Origin: an uncultured Maricaulis sp.
Lineage (GTDB): Bacteria > Pseudomonadota > Alphaproteobacteria > Caulobacterales > Maricaulaceae
Reading direction: 5' to 3'
Assembly (NCBI RefSeq): GCF_905480005.1
Contig: NZ_CAJQOO010000011.1
Coordinates: 1-64,000 of the forward strand
DNA: 64,000 nt
The notes beneath the pieces are model-generated. The model saw nothing but the letters and a program-made list of their open reading frames with translations, had not been told where the DNA came from and did not search any database. This document shows positions 17,099 to 26,862 of this stretch, in pieces. Every line of letters starts with the position of its first letter. The stretch's first letter is position 1. Both the position numbers and the translations under genes were made by a program.

Positions 17099-18226
17099 AT
17101 GCGCCGTGCCAGCTTTTTGATCGTCATTCTTGTTGCCTTCGCGGCAATGACCGCAATTGTCGCCATTCGGGCCCTTGTGCCGTCTGATGAGGCGGGACCG
17201 GGTCGAGGGGCCCGCGTCCTGCCGGTCGCGATCGCAACCGTACCCAGTGTCGAGTTCGCCGATATCGTGGAAGCGCTCGGAACCGCGCGTGCCAATGAGA
17301 CGGTGACCATCACGGCGCGTGTGACGGATACGATTTCGCGCATTAATTTCGAGTCCGGCCAGCGCGTGGCGGCCGGGACGATCCTGGTAGAGCTCACCGA
17401 TACCGAGGAGGCCGCCGGCCTGACCGAGGCGCGGACGACCTTGCGCGAAGCCCGCCGGGAGCTCGACCGGACCAATGACCTGATCGCCCGTGCCGTGGTC
17501 CCGCAATCGCGCCTCGACGAGGCAACGGCCGCCGTCGAACGCGCCGCGGCGCGCGTCGCCTCCATCGAGGCTCAATTGGCCGACCGCATTGTCCGGGCAC
17601 CCTTTGCCGGGATTGTCGGCCTTCGGGAAGTGAGCCTTGGCGGCCTGGTCCGTCCCGGCGACTCGATCGCGCGGCTGGATGATACAAGTCTGATCAAACT
17701 CGATTTCACCGTGCCCGAGCGCTTCCTGGCCGTGGTCGCACCGGGGATGGAAATCGCCGCGCGGACCTCGGCCTATCCCGACGAGGTCTTTTCCGGCGCG
17801 ATCGCCCAGATCGACAGCCGTATCGATCCGGTCACGCGCAGCGTCACCATTCGTGCGGAAATCGAAAATCTCGACGGGCGGCTTCTGCCCGGACAGCTCA
17901 TGACGGTGGAAGTCCGTCGCGATGTCCGTGATCGCCCGGCCGTGCCCGGAGCGGCCCTGACCCGTTACCTCGATCAAACCTATGTTTATGTGGTTGAGGA
18001 CAGCGAAGGCGGGACGATCGTCCGTCAGCGCACGATCACCCTTGGACGCCGATCCGGCACAATGGTCGAGGTGCTGTCCGGCCTCGAGACCGGCGAGCGG
18101 ATCATCGCCGAAGGCGTGCACCGCGTGCGGGACGGCGCCTCCGTCACAATCACGCGCGAGATGCAGCTGGGTGCCAATGGCGCAATGACCGGGATGGCTG
18201 TTTCCGGGAGCAGCGCAGCACAATGA
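17099..18226 (+). CDS. RND efflux periplasmic adaptor (membrane fusion protein)
   Basis: A 375-residue adaptor with a single N-terminal membrane anchor (FLIVILVAFAAMTAIVAI), a lipoyl/barrel-sandwich half (ITARVTDTISRINFESGQRV), an alpha hairpin (EARTTLREARRELDRTNDL...), the second lipoyl half (VRAPFAGIVGLREVSLGGLV) and a beta-barrel segment. The ATG at 17099 follows AGGAG; the open frame upstream is not coding-like. Its stop overlaps the start of the RND pump by four bases, so the two are co-translated. No outer-membrane TolC-type gene is adjacent. Substrates cannot be told from sequence. Confidence 0.9.
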   Translation: MRRASFLIVILVAFAAMTAIVAIRALVPSDEAGPGRGARVLPVAIATVPSVEFADIVEALGTARANETVTITARVTDTISRINFESGQRVAAGTILVELTDTEEAAGLTEARTTLREARRELDRTNDLIARAVVPQSRLDEATAAVERAAARVASIEAQLADRIVRAPFAGIVGLREVSLGGLVRPGDSIARLDDTSLIKLDFTVPERFLAVVAPGMEIAARTSAYPDEVFSGAIAQIDSRIDPVTRSVTIRAEIENLDGRLLPGQLMTVEVRRDVRDRPAVPGAALTRYLDQTYVYVVEDSEGGTIVRQRTITLGRRSGTMVEVLSGLETGERIIAEGVHRVRDGASVTITREMQLGANGAMTGMAVSGSSAAQ

Positions 18227-21200
18227 CACTCTCCGATATTGCGGTTCGTCGCCCGGTTCTCGCCTTCGTCTTTTGTGCCCTGATCGTCGTCTTCGGCGTG
18301 CTGGGTCTGCGTGACTTGCCTTTGCGTGAACTGCCGGATGTCGACCGCCCGGTTGTCTCCGTCTCTGCGAATTATCCCGGCGCCAATGCAGAAGTGGTCG
18401 AAAACCGTGTCACCCAGCTGATCGAGGATCAGCTGTCGGGCATTGATGGCGTCGAGTCCATCACCTCCTCATCGCGCGACAGCTCATCGCGCGTCACCAT
18501 AACCTTCTCCCTCGACCGCAATATCGAAGCCGCCGCCAATGATGTGCGTGACTCGGTATCGCGCATTATCGACCGGCTGCCCCAGGATGTGGAACAGGTT
18601 GAGGTGCGCAAGCAGGACAGCGATGCCCGGCCCTTCATCTGGTATAATCTTCTCTCCGACCGGATGACGTCCGAGGCCTTGTCCGACTATGCCGAGCGTA
18701 CCTTGCTCGACCGCTTCTCGGTCATTGACGGGGTGGCCCAGGTTCGCATTGGCGGCCAGCGCCGCTACTCGATGCGGATCTGGCTGGACCCCCAGGCCAT
18801 GGCGGCGCGTGGCGTCACGGTGGCGGACATTGATGGCGCCCTGCGGTCACAGAATGTCGAGGTTCCGGGCGGATCAGTGGAAACGCCTGACACCCAGATT
18901 GTGGTCCGTGTCGAGCGCCTCTTTGCCGATCCCGACTCTTTTGCCCGCATGCCGATCGCCCGAACCGGCGACGGGCATGTCGTGCGGTTGGCCGAGGTCG
19001 CGGATGTGGAGCTGGCGGCGGAAGAGCCGCGCACGCTTTTCCGCGGTAACGGCCAGAACATGATCGGGCTGGGCTTTGTCCGCCAAAGCCAGGCCAATTC
19101 CGTCGAGGTCGCCGACCTGATCGCGGCCGAGGCCGACCGCATCCGGCTCAACCTGCCTGAGGGGATGGAGATGATCTCCGCCTCGGACGATACCGTGTTC
19201 ATCGAGGAATCCATCAAGGAGGTCTGGCGGACCCTGGCCATTGCCGCGACCCTTGTCGTGCTCGTGATCTATCTTTTCCTCGGCAGTTTCCGCGCCGCCA
19301 TCATTCCCGCGGCGGTGGTTCCCGTTTGCCTGGTCGGGGTTTTTGCGGTCCTCGCGGTCGCCGGCTTCTCGATCAATATCCTGACCCTGCTCGCGCTGGT
19401 GCTCGCGATTGGCCTGGTCGTGGATGATTCCATTGTTGTGCTCGAAAATATCCAGCGCCGGGTTGATATGGGCGAGCCACCGGCCCTGGCCTCGCTGCGC
19501 GGTGGCCGGCAGGTTTTCTTTGCGGTGATCGCCACAACGGCGGTTCTGGTCGCGGTCTTCGTGCCGCTCGTCTTTCTGCCGGGATTCATCGGTCGCATCT
19601 TTACCGAACTGGCCTTGACCATTGCCGGCGCTGTCGTGCTGTCCAGTTTTGTCGCCCTGACCCTTTCGCCGATGATGGCGTCCAAGCTGCTCAAGCCAAG
19701 TCGCGAAGCCAAGGGGCTTACCCGATGGGTGAACATACTGGTCGAGAAAGCCCGTCAGTCCTATCGCGACAGCCTCGAGATTGCGCTGAAAATGCCGGTC
19801 ATCATCGTTCCGATGGTCGCCGTGGCCATGGGCGGATCGGCCTTCCTGCTCGACCGCCTTCCCTCCGAACTGACACCGCCGGAGGACCGCGGTTCCTTCT
19901 TTGGCCGTTTTGCCGGACCGGAAGGGGCAAGCTTCGACTACATGTCCGCGCAGGCGGACCAGGTTGAAGCGATTGCCATGGAATATGTGAATTCGGGTGA
20001 GCTGAGCCGGGTGCTGGTCATCTCTCCGGGCTGGGGCGGAAGCGGCTTCAATTCCGGTTTTGTCATCGGCACCATGGCTGACTGGGACGAGCGTCGGCCG
20101 GGCAGCGAGATCATGCGTGAGCTCAATGGCCGCCTCGGGCAGCTGACTGGCGTCCAGGCCTTCGCCTCGATGCGCTCATCGCTGGGCGGCGGTGGCGGCG
20201 GCGATGATGTTCAATTCGTCCTGCAAGGGCCCGATTATGGCGGTCTCGATCGCCAGGCCGAGCGTCTGCTGGCGGCTATCCAGGAAGGCAATCCCGCCCT
20301 GTTGCGAGCCCGCAAGAATTACGAGCCGACCAGTCCGCGCCTGATTGTCGATATTGACCGGGAAAGGGCAGCCGATCTCGGCGTCTCTGTCGCCGAGATC
20401 GGGCAGACGCTGCAAACCCATCTCGGCTCGCGCCGTGTCGGACAATTCATCGATCGCGGTGAAGCCTACAATGTGATCATGGAGAACCGGCGTGAGGCGA
20501 GGTCCAGCTCCCAGGATCTGGAAGCCCTTTATGTGTCCGGTCGCAGCGGCGAGCTGATCCCGCTCTCCAACCTCGTCTCCCTGAGCGAGGTTGGCGAGGC
20601 ATCGGCACGCAATCGGGTCGACCGCCAACGCTCCGTGACCATCTCGGCGACACTGGCGGAAGGCTATACGCTCGGTGAAGCGGTTGCGTGGCTGGACGAC
20701 TGGGCCCAGCGGGACCTGCCGCCGGAAATGAGCTCCACTTATCTGGGCGGGGCAAAGGAGTTTCTGGATGCCAATTCGGCGGTCCTCTTCGCCTTCGGCA
20801 TGGCCCTGCTAATCGTCTTCCTGGTGCTGGCCGCGCAGTTCGAGAGCCTGATCCAGCCGCTGGTCATCATGTTGACCGTGCCGCTGGCGGTGGCCGGCGG
20901 CCTGTTCGGGCTCGAGGTCGTCGGGTCCAGCCTGAATATCTACTCGCAGATCGGGCTGGTCATCCTGATCGGGCTGGCTGCAAAGAACGGTATCCTGATC
21001 GTCGAGTTCGCCAATCAGCTGCGGGAGAGCGGCCGTGACTTGCGGACCGCGACGATGGATGCCGCGGAAACCCGGTTCCGGCCCATCCTGATGACCGGCA
21101 TTTCGACGGCCATTGGTGCCTTCCCGCTTGTCATCGGCACGGGGCCGGGCGCGGAAAGCCGGATCACGATCGGCGTGGTGATTTTCGCGGGCGTTGCCGT

Positions 21201-21345
21201 GGCCACACTCTTCACCCTCTTCGTTGTTCCGGTCGCCTATGGCGTGCTCGGCCGCTTCACCAAGACCCCGAACTGGGTCTCGCGACGGCTGGAAGAGGAG
21301 GCGCGCCAGCATGGTGACGCTGCTGTGAACGTTCCGGCCGAGTAG
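18223..21345 (+). CDS. RND-family inner-membrane efflux transporter (HAE1 type)
   Basis: A 1040-residue proton-driven exporter with the standard RND plan: first helix, large periplasmic loop, helices 2-6 including the paired acidic residues in GLVVDDSIVVLENIQRR, a second periplasmic loop and helices 8-12 (GLAAKNGILIVEFANQLRE). It works with the adaptor encoded just upstream. Such pairs in polysaccharide islands may remove toxic phenolics released from plant walls, but that is only a suggestion; no regulator of the TetR or MarR type sits next to it. Confidence 0.92.
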   Translation: MTLSDIAVRRPVLAFVFCALIVVFGVLGLRDLPLRELPDVDRPVVSVSANYPGANAEVVENRVTQLIEDQLSGIDGVESITSSSRDSSSRVTITFSLDRNIEAAANDVRDSVSRIIDRLPQDVEQVEVRKQDSDARPFIWYNLLSDRMTSEALSDYAERTLLDRFSVIDGVAQVRIGGQRRYSMRIWLDPQAMAARGVTVADIDGALRSQNVEVPGGSVETPDTQIVVRVERLFADPDSFARMPIARTGDGHVVRLAEVADVELAAEEPRTLFRGNGQNMIGLGFVRQSQANSVEVADLIAAEADRIRLNLPEGMEMISASDDTVFIEESIKEVWRTLAIAATLVVLVIYLFLGSFRAAIIPAAVVPVCLVGVFAVLAVAGFSINILTLLALVLAIGLVVDDSIVVLENIQRRVDMGEPPALASLRGGRQVFFAVIATTAVLVAVFVPLVFLPGFIGRIFTELALTIAGAVVLSSFVALTLSPMMASKLLKPSREAKGLTRWVNILVEKARQSYRDSLEIALKMPVIIVPMVAVAMGGSAFLLDRLPSELTPPEDRGSFFGRFAGPEGASFDYMSAQADQVEAIAMEYVNSGELSRVLVISPGWGGSGFNSGFVIGTMADWDERRPGSEIMRELNGRLGQLTGVQAFASMRSSLGGGGGGDDVQFVLQGPDYGGLDRQAERLLAAIQEGNPALLRARKNYEPTSPRLIVDIDRERAADLGVSVAEIGQTLQTHLGSRRVGQFIDRGEAYNVIMENRREARSSSQDLEALYVSGRSGELIPLSNLVSLSEVGEASARNRVDRQRSVTISATLAEGYTLGEAVAWLDDWAQRDLPPEMSSTYLGGAKEFLDANSAVLFAFGMALLIVFLVLAAQFESLIQPLVIMLTVPLAVAGGLFGLEVVGSSLNIYSQIGLVILIGLAAKNGILIVEFANQLRESGRDLRTATMDAAETRFRPILMTGISTAIGAFPLVIGTGPGAESRITIGVVIFAGVAVATLFTLFVVPVAYGVLGRFTKTPNWVSRRLEEEARQHGDAAVNVPAE

Positions 21346-21348
21346 CGT

Positions 21349-22134
21349 TCAGCCATTGCCGTCGAAATCGGGAGCCCGCTTGCCCAGAAAGGCGCGATAG
21401 CCTTCCTGGAAGTCATCGCTCTGGAAGGAGTCCAGAAAGAGCTGGCGGGTTTCGTCCGTATCGCAATCGACCCCGGCGCGGATCAGGTGGATGACGCGCT
21501 TGATGGCCCGGGCAGACCCGGTTGAGCGCGAGAGCATGAGGTCGAGATAGGCGGCGACTTCACGATCCAGCTGGTCCGGCTCGAAACAGCGATTGATCAA
21601 GCCGATCTGAAGCGCCTCTTCGGCATCGACGAGACGGGCCGAATAGAGCAGGTCCTTGGCGGCAGAGACTCCCACGGCATCGATGAGTCTCTTGGTGTCA
21701 TTGAGTGTATAGGCCAGTCCCAGCTTGGCCGGGGTGATGCCGAAGCGTCCGTCGGATGCCGCGAAGCGCAGATCGCAGGACAGCGCCAGCCCGCATCCCC
21801 CACCGACACAGGCGCCACGAATGACAGCGAGTGTCGGCTTGGGGAAATGGGCCAGTGCGTCGAGACCGGCGGCGATGGCGCGGGTTCCGGCCAGCGCCGA
21901 TTGCGGGGTCGCGTAGACCGTCTCGAATTCTGAAATATCTGCGCCGGCCGTGAAGCTTTCGCCTGCCCCGCGGACGAGCAGTACCTTGATCCGGTTATCG
22001 GTTGCGGCGGTATCCAGCAGGTCGGGCAGGGCCGCCCACATCGCCGCATTGAGCGCATTGCGCCGCGTCGGCCGGTTCAGGATGAGCGTCGCGTGCCGGT
22101 CATGGCGTTCAAGATAGATCGGCGCATCGGTCAC
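21349..22134 (-). CDS. Crotonase-superfamily protein, enoyl-CoA hydratase-like, without both catalytic glutamates
   Basis: A 261-residue crotonase-fold protein with CoA-site and oxyanion motifs (SFTAGADISEF, GACVGGGCGLALSCDLRFA). In genuine hydratases two glutamates do the chemistry; here the equivalent positions are Gly115 (GGGCG in place of GGGCE) and Ala136 (TPAKLG in place of QPE). It is therefore unlikely to hydrate enoyl-CoA and may be an isomerase, decarboxylase or thioesterase-type member. The GTG start has GGAG seven bases upstream. It converges with the RND gene (3-base gap) and has no obvious functional tie to the island. Confidence 0.8.
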   Translation of the reverse strand: MTDAPIYLERHDRHATLILNRPTRRNALNAAMWAALPDLLDTAATDNRIKVLLVRGAGESFTAGADISEFETVYATPQSALAGTRAIAAGLDALAHFPKPTLAVIRGACVGGGCGLALSCDLRFAASDGRFGITPAKLGLAYTLNDTKRLIDAVGVSAAKDLLYSARLVDAEEALQIGLINRCFEPDQLDREVAAYLDLMLSRSTGSARAIKRVIHLIRAGVDCDTDETRQLFLDSFQSDDFQEGYRAFLGKRAPDFDGNG

Positions 22135-22215
22135 TGAAATCTCCGGGCTGGCAGGCTGGGACGGACACTCTGTCCCCGCCCGCCACCCGGCGGCAAGTCG
22201 CGCTGTGCCTCAGTC

Positions 22216-24789
22216 TCAGTTGGCGGTGTTTCCGCAGGTCCGCATGGCGTCAGTATCCGACTCCAGCCGGACCTCGCTGATGCCGATCTCGCCGCCATCG
22301 GCCGGAAGGTTGAGAATGAAAGCCGAATTGATCGCATTCATGTCGACCCCGGCATCGGCGAAGCAATTGAGTGAAATGCGGTATTCGGCCCAATTGCCCT
22401 GCACGATTCTGATCGGGACTGTCGCTGTACACGGTGTATCGGACTGACATCCCATACCCACCTCCACAAGGGCCGGGGCATTGCCGAATGCCCGGGCCTG
22501 AAAGGCCAGTTCCATGGCGCCATTCGCCTGGCGTTCCAGATCAATGGCCTCCTCGGCGGCGATCCGAATGCCTGTATCGGCGCGGTTCCAGATCACATGA
22601 AGTGAGTCCTCCTGCGCATTGCGATCCGTTGCGCCCACCCGAATGCCGTCGAGTTCGACCGGCAGGACTTGCGAGCTGTCGCTCGTGTCTCCCGAGATCA
22701 CGGACACCTGCCAGGGTGGGATCGCCTGACCGCGCGAATAGTAGGTGCCCTCCGGCGCAGTGTCGCGCGCGGACAGACCAGACTCCTCGGGCAGTGGCCC
22801 CAGGGGGTCCGGCTCTCCGAAGCTCAGGCCATAGCCCAATGCGAAGAGAGGGTCGTAATCGGCATCTCCCGGATTCAGGGGTTCGCCGGTGGCAGTGGCG
22901 GGCCAAGAGTAGGAAAGCCGACCGGTGAAATCGAAACCGGGATCGCTGCGGAACAACATGTCGGCAATACCGCCGCCTTCACTCCCCGGGAGCCAGGCTG
23001 CCACGAAGGCGTCCGATGCATTGATTTCCGGATTGGCCCACATCGGGCGTCCTGACAGGAAAACACTGACCACCGGTGTGCCGTCGGCGCCCAGTTCGGA
23101 CAGGCGTTCCGTGTCGAAGCCATTCGGCACGAAGTCGAGATGGTCACGATCTCCCTGGAATTCCGCATAAGGGTCCTCGCCATAGATGGCGATCACGACA
23201 TCGGCGCTGGCACCGGACTGGCCGTCAGGATCGTGGATAACAGTGCCGCCGGCGGCTTCCACGGTTTCGCGGATACCGTCGAGGATGGTCTGGCCATTGG
23301 GGAATTCGGAGTTTTCGTGACCGCCGCCCTGCCAGGACAGGGTCCAGCCGCCGGAAGCCTTGGCGATACTGTCGGCGCCGTCGCCGACGACGAGCACTGT
23401 CAGCCCGGCTTCCAGTGGCAGGGTCTGGTTGGCGTTCTTGAGCAGGACGAGGCTCTCGCGGACCGCTTGTCGGGCAATCTCACGGTGTTCCGGGGCCGCG
23501 AGAATGTCCGCATTGCCGGCCAGCGGGCGGGCGCTGGGCGCGGGCAATTCGAAGATGCCCGAGTTGATTTTCACACGCAGGATGCGGCGAACGGCGTCAT
23601 CGAGTCGGGCCTCGCTGATCACGCCGGAGCGGACATGGCCGAGGGTCGAATGGTAGAGCTCGCGCCAGCTGTCCGGCGCCATGTACATGTCCATTCCGGC
23701 ATTGAAGGCGTCCGGGCAATCGGTCGAGGTGCAGCCGGCGATGAGGCCATGACCATTCCAGTCACCTACCACGAAGCCCTGGAAACCGAGACGGTCCTTC
23801 AGCACATCGGTCAACAGGGCCTCATTGCCGTGCATCGGCTGATCCCACCAGCTGGAGAAGGACGCCATGACGGTCTGGACACCGGCCGGAACGGCGGTGA
23901 GGTAGCCGGCCGCGTGAATGTCGCGCAGCTCGGCTTCCGAGATTATCGCATTGCCCTGGTCACGCCCGTTCTCGGTGCCGCCATCGGCGAGATAATGCTT
24001 GGCACTGGAGATGACGCGGCCGGTCGACATGAAGCTGTCTGTGCCGGGGCGTCCCTGCAGGCCGTAAACGATCCGGTCGCCATAGGAGGCGACAATGGCG
24101 GGATCCTCGGAGAAGCCCTCATAGGTGCGGCCCCATCGGTCATCCTGCGGCACTGCGAGCGTCGGCGCGAACGTCCAGTCATGGCCTGACACGGAGAGCT
24201 CACGGGCTGTGACCCGGTAGATATCTTCAATCAGGTCGGGATTCCGCATCGCGCCGAGGCCGATATTGTGCGGGAAGACGACCGCGCCGCGCAGATTGGC
24301 GTGACCGTGTACGGCGTCGATCCCCCAGATGATCGGGATGGCGATGTCAACGCCGTCCGGGTCTATCGAGGCATTGAAATAGGCGTCGGCGGCTTCCAGC
24401 CAGGTTTGCGTATCCGCGTAGGGCAGCGGACCGGGGGCGGAATTGCCGCCGCTCAGAACCGAGCCCAACCGGTATTCCCGGACCTCTTCCGGTGTCACCG
24501 ATCCGCTGTCGGCCTGGATGACCTGGCCGACTTTCTGCTCCAGCGTCATGGTCGCCAGAATCGCATCGATCCGGGCTTCCACATCCGGGGCCAGCGGCGG
24601 CGGCGTGAAGCTCGGCCATAATTCCGGATGAATGACCCCGTCTGCGGCCACATCACTCGCACTGGCGGTTTCCGGAGCCGCAGCGCTTGCTTCGCTATCG
24701 TCTTCAGGCGCCTGATAGGCCGTGAGCGCGAGCAGGGCGATAGCAGAGCAGGTCAGTCGGAGCGTGACGTTTCGGGCGTATCCGCGCAT
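22216..24789 (-). CDS. GH3 exo-beta-glucanase/beta-glucosidase with extra C-terminal domain
   Basis: An 857-residue GH3 protein with WGIDAVHGHANLRG, TFAPTLAVPQDDRWGRTYEGFSEDP and KHYLADGGTENGRDQG in the first domain, nucleophile Asp343 in VVGDWNGH, and the second domain with LVLLKNANQTLPL. A C-terminal jelly-roll of about 170 residues (from GQAIPPWQVSV) is the add-on seen in marine ExoP-type exo-1,3/1,4-beta-glucanases and CebA-like cellobiosidases. The signal ends LLALTAYQAPED, where a lipobox cysteine would be expected at the tyrosine. It probably trims cello-oligosaccharides or mixed-linkage glucans together with the GH9 gene upstream (66-base gap, same strand). Confidence 0.88.
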   Translation of the reverse strand: MRGYARNVTLRLTCSAIALLALTAYQAPEDDSEASAAAPETASASDVAADGVIHPELWPSFTPPPLAPDVEARIDAILATMTLEQKVGQVIQADSGSVTPEEVREYRLGSVLSGGNSAPGPLPYADTQTWLEAADAYFNASIDPDGVDIAIPIIWGIDAVHGHANLRGAVVFPHNIGLGAMRNPDLIEDIYRVTARELSVSGHDWTFAPTLAVPQDDRWGRTYEGFSEDPAIVASYGDRIVYGLQGRPGTDSFMSTGRVISSAKHYLADGGTENGRDQGNAIISEAELRDIHAAGYLTAVPAGVQTVMASFSSWWDQPMHGNEALLTDVLKDRLGFQGFVVGDWNGHGLIAGCTSTDCPDAFNAGMDMYMAPDSWRELYHSTLGHVRSGVISEARLDDAVRRILRVKINSGIFELPAPSARPLAGNADILAAPEHREIARQAVRESLVLLKNANQTLPLEAGLTVLVVGDGADSIAKASGGWTLSWQGGGHENSEFPNGQTILDGIRETVEAAGGTVIHDPDGQSGASADVVIAIYGEDPYAEFQGDRDHLDFVPNGFDTERLSELGADGTPVVSVFLSGRPMWANPEINASDAFVAAWLPGSEGGGIADMLFRSDPGFDFTGRLSYSWPATATGEPLNPGDADYDPLFALGYGLSFGEPDPLGPLPEESGLSARDTAPEGTYYSRGQAIPPWQVSVISGDTSDSSQVLPVELDGIRVGATDRNAQEDSLHVIWNRADTGIRIAAEEAIDLERQANGAMELAFQARAFGNAPALVEVGMGCQSDTPCTATVPIRIVQGNWAEYRISLNCFADAGVDMNAINSAFILNLPADGGEIGISEVRLESDTDAMRTCGNTAN

Positions 24790-24855
24790 GTCAGTGTCCT
24801 CGTTTTGAGCAATTGGGGTTTGAACAATGAGTTGGTGTCCGGCGACCGGCCGGCG

Positions 24856-26772
24856 TCAATCGGTTGTAGCGGTGGTGTCGAGCCAGGCAGCAAGCCAGAA
24901 GAAAGGTGCATTCCAGTTGATCGCGACCTCATTGAGCGCATAGGCCCGGTAATCATCGACCCAGCACGTCTGTGGCGCGCACTGGCCCTGCATCTCGCTG
25001 GCAACAGGGTCGCTCATATTGGTCGCATTGGCGCCTCCGGACAGGGCGCCCGGAGGGGCGGGCGGAAATTCGGGGTCGGCCCCGGCTGCCCAGAAGCGAT
25101 GATGGGGATAGAGCAGTGGACGGGCGCCATACCCGCCGACATAGGATTGATCGAGCGCATTGCGGCCGAGCAGATAATCCATCGCGTCGATGGCACCCTG
25201 GCGGTAGGCCGGGTTGCCGGTCAGGTCGTGGGCGATCGCCAGCACAAGGCCGCGATTGGCAAGATTGCCGTTTGATCCCCAGACATACTGGTCCGCACTC
25301 AAGGGCACGGCATAGCCTTCCTGATCGCGGTGGGCGAGATACTGGTCCGCGGCGGCGAGAATTTGTTCGCGCGCCCGTGTGACCAGTGGCTCGGGCAGGT
25401 CCGCCTCATTCTGCACGATCGTTAGCGCGGGCAGAAGATGGACCGCCGGCCAGGCGATGGTTGACCCCTGCACCTGCAGGATCGGCATTTCGGCCGGTGT
25501 GGGTGCGTCGGCCTGCAGATCGGCGAGGAAAGCGTCCTCACCCGTGGTCAGATAGAGTTCGGTCGCCGCCCAGGCGAATTCGTCGGCAAGATCAAAATCG
25601 CCATAGGCGCCGCCGCCGCCAAAATTGTCATAGGCATAGATGTCCGGATGCTGCCGTGCTGCCGCATAGGCGCGTCGGGCGGCGTTCAGACTGCGCGCGG
25701 CAAACGCCGGGTCCAGCGTCTCCCACAGTCGGGCCGCCTGGGCTGCCGAGGCTGCCAGATTGAGGCTGGCGGCTGTCGAGGGCGGCAACAGGAAACGCTC
25801 TTCCCCGGCATCGGCGGGCAGAAGGGGCAGCGGCAGCCAGTGACGTTCATGGACCTTGTGGTGGGCCAGTCCACCGGCATCGATTTCCGTCAGGGTCAGC
25901 GGTTCGCGCCCGTCCTGGCGTCCGAGCGGGACTGATTGCCGGGCGCCCTCCGGGACTTGCATGGAAAGCATGAATTCGAGTTGCCAGCGGGCCTCGTCGA
26001 GGATGTCGGAGACGGCATTGCCGTTTTCCGGCATGGGCGAGCGGCCATCGGTCCAGATGCCGCGAACCGCTTCCGGCTGGTGGGCCAGGCGTTCGACGAA
26101 GTTCTGCAGTGTCCAGACGGAGATGCCGCCATTGACGACGTATTTGCCGTAATCGCCGGCATCGGCCCAGCCGCCGGTCACGTCCAATCGGTAATCGCAG
26201 CCCGGCCAGCTATTGCCCGCCTCGTCGGTGCCGTGAAAACAGGTCGGTCGACTGTCCTGAAAGCCTGCCTCGCGTTGCCAGTCCTGACCCTGAATATAGT
26301 CGGCTTCGATCGGGGTGCCGAGACGGTTGTGGTAGAAATAGGTGAGCGCGTCGACGCTGAGGCGGTCGAACGGGCGAGTCGTGATCGCGAAGGGGTGGCT
26401 GATCTCGCCGCAAGCTTCCAGTCGGTAGGTGGATCCGGGCTCGTCCAGAGCGCTCAGATCAATGCGGTGGACGGCGTCGCCAGAGCTCTCATTGGGACCG
26501 AAGACCGTGCTCTCTCCGGCGAGGTGGACATGACCATTCTCGTCGCGGACCAGCCAGCTGACCGGCGCGTCTGCCGCGCTGCGCAGAATGGCTGTCTTGG
26601 GGCTTCCGGTCTCGAATCCGATCTGGTTCAGCCGCAGGGCGGGCGCGTCACCGGGAAAGGCGGGTTCGACGGTGCATTCCTCTGCCAGAGCAGAGCCGAT
26701 CGTCATGAAGGCGAACGCGGACGCAGTCGCCGCGAGTCGCGCATGCATGGGTATTTTACGATTGTATTTCAA
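24856..26772 (-). CDS. GH9 endoglucanase/exo-glucosidase with N-terminal Ig-like domain
   Basis: A 638-residue secreted protein. A signal peptide is followed by a CelD-N Ig-like domain (LRLNQIGFETGSPKTAIL, roughly residues 45-135) and the (alpha/alpha)6 GH9 barrel. Catalytic features: Asp204 and Asp207 in GGWADAGDYGKYVV, the YGARPLLYPHHRFW motif, and proton donor Glu615 in YALNEVAINWN. I prefer a TTG start at 26772 because GGGGAG stands six bases before it; the alternative ATG at 26748 lacks a ribosome site. It cleaves beta-1,4-glucan. It is divergent from the third GH3 gene, with overlapping palindromes between them, and probably shares an operon with the GH3 gene downstream. Confidence 0.9.
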   Translation of the reverse strand: MKYNRKIPMHARLAATASAFAFMTIGSALAEECTVEPAFPGDAPALRLNQIGFETGSPKTAILRSAADAPVSWLVRDENGHVHLAGESTVFGPNESSGDAVHRIDLSALDEPGSTYRLEACGEISHPFAITTRPFDRLSVDALTYFYHNRLGTPIEADYIQGQDWQREAGFQDSRPTCFHGTDEAGNSWPGCDYRLDVTGGWADAGDYGKYVVNGGISVWTLQNFVERLAHQPEAVRGIWTDGRSPMPENGNAVSDILDEARWQLEFMLSMQVPEGARQSVPLGRQDGREPLTLTEIDAGGLAHHKVHERHWLPLPLLPADAGEERFLLPPSTAASLNLAASAAQAARLWETLDPAFAARSLNAARRAYAAARQHPDIYAYDNFGGGGAYGDFDLADEFAWAATELYLTTGEDAFLADLQADAPTPAEMPILQVQGSTIAWPAVHLLPALTIVQNEADLPEPLVTRAREQILAAADQYLAHRDQEGYAVPLSADQYVWGSNGNLANRGLVLAIAHDLTGNPAYRQGAIDAMDYLLGRNALDQSYVGGYGARPLLYPHHRFWAAGADPEFPPAPPGALSGGANATNMSDPVASEMQGQCAPQTCWVDDYRAYALNEVAINWNAPFFWLAAWLDTTATTD

Positions 26773-26862
26773 TGCGCTCCCCGACGTGACCCGTTCCTGG
26801 AAAGCTCCACTGCCGTGGCACGGTTCGGGACCTCTCCAAAGCCTGACCTCCCCCGGTCACGC

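Noticed and set aside
23140..24189. 349-codon plus-strand frame opposite the second GH3 gene
   Set aside because: It lies within a GH3 gene with intact motifs and shows no family pattern of its own.
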